From contig NZ_JAPNLE010000009.1 of assembly GCF_026627925.1 (NCBI RefSeq), positions 124,001 through 188,000 on the forward strand: a DNA stretch of 64,000 nucleotides. Direction: 5' to 3'. How positions within the stretch are numbered: position 1 is the stretch's first letter; every line of letters starts with the position of its first letter. The notes below the pieces were generated by a model. It was given only the letters and a program-made list of their open reading frames with translations, did not search any database and was not told the origin of the DNA. The translations under genes and the position numbers were made by a program. Shown here in pieces: positions 63,834 through 64,000 of the stretch. Source of the DNA: Cupriavidus sp. D39. Its GTDB lineage: Bacteria; Pseudomonadota; Gammaproteobacteria; Burkholderiales; Burkholderiaceae.

Positions 63834-64000
63834 ATGCGCAGACTCGAGATTGCAGACGCACAGATCATGCAGTTGGCGATTCGACAGGAGATCGAGCGAA
63901 GCGAGGAGTCGCGGTATGACCACCGCCTGCACGGGGTGCTGCTGGTCAGCATCGGTTACTCGTGCACTGAAGTGGGCCAGATGTTCGGTCAAGCGGCCAC
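63834..64000 (+). mobile_element. Start of an IS630-type transposase / helix-turn-helix protein, cut by the window edge
   Basis: ATG 63834 follows TGGAGAGG. The 55 visible residues, MRRLEIADAQIMQLAIRQEIERSEESRYDHRLHGVLLVSIGYSCTEVGQMFGQAA, have the helix-turn-helix lead-in of IS630-family transposases. The left inverted repeat should lie in 63761-63833 but cannot be defined without the right end. It marks the boundary of the Liv operon. Confidence 0.7.

Overview
The window is GC-rich, densely packed bacterial chromosome. Its purL, NsrR/flavohemoglobin pair, MocR regulators, Gram-negative porin and aromatic-acid catabolic genes suggest a betaproteobacterium of the Burkholderiaceae, most likely Cupriavidus or a close relative. 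That is inferred from gene content and protein style only. No rRNA, tRNA or CRISPR array was seen. The only mobile element is the start of an IS-type transposase at the right edge.

Layout. (1) 1-9.1 kb: the 3' end of a hydantoinase B/oxoprolinase gene, then an oxidative electron-transfer cluster: a large di-heme cytochrome c, a GMC flavoprotein, a conserved small protein, a Tat-exported molybdopterin hydroxylase and its 2Fe-2S subunit. (2) 9.4-13.5 kb: purL with a clear intrinsic terminator. (3) 13.7-18.6 kb: a SUOX-type molybdoenzyme, cytochrome b561 and periplasmic protein operon, divergent from a heavy-metal-type two-component system. (4) 18.6-20.6 kb: flavohemoglobin hmp divergent from nsrR. 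(5) 20.6-23.5 kb: two AhpD-like genes and a MocR regulator; both AhpD genes carry the same upstream element. (6) 23.6-28.7 kb: an EmrAB/outer-membrane-factor drug efflux locus with a MarR regulator and three copies of its likely operator. (7) 29-31.4 kb: two exported proteins built from seven copies each of a D-[PA]-[YF]-T-D-G-A repeat, with a TetR regulator and three matching palindromes. (8) 31.7-36.4 kb: a NUDIX plus metallo-beta-lactamase fusion, an isolated fliD, and small or membrane proteins. (9) 36.7-46.4 kb: porin, hydrolase, acyl-AMP ligase, VOC dioxygenase, salicylyl-CoA-hydroxylase-like flavoprotein, maleate-isomerase-like protein, MFS transporter and TetR, which look like one aromatic-acid catabolic unit. 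(10) 46.6-52.1 kb: a MarR/DUF2783/phenol-type FAD monooxygenase operon, rubredoxin, carboxylesterase, DODA-type dioxygenase and LysR. (11) 52.2-63.8 kb: MarR, an orphan iscS-type cysteine desulfurase, then a two-component flavin monooxygenase, cupin, amidase and a complete Liv-type ABC importer with a DUF2848 protein, read as one uptake-and-degradation operon.

Two cross-cutting patterns matter to any reader. First, at least 16 single-base deletions interrupt 12 otherwise complete genes, including the housekeeping gene purL. Most fall in runs of 4-6 identical bases, and a seventeenth is suspected in a thirteenth gene. All are restored by adding one base, so the sequence probably carries homopolymer undercalls and these genes should be read as intact. 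Second, seven intergenic spacers contain imperfect tandem arrays with a 10-12 bp period, mostly just upstream of start codons.
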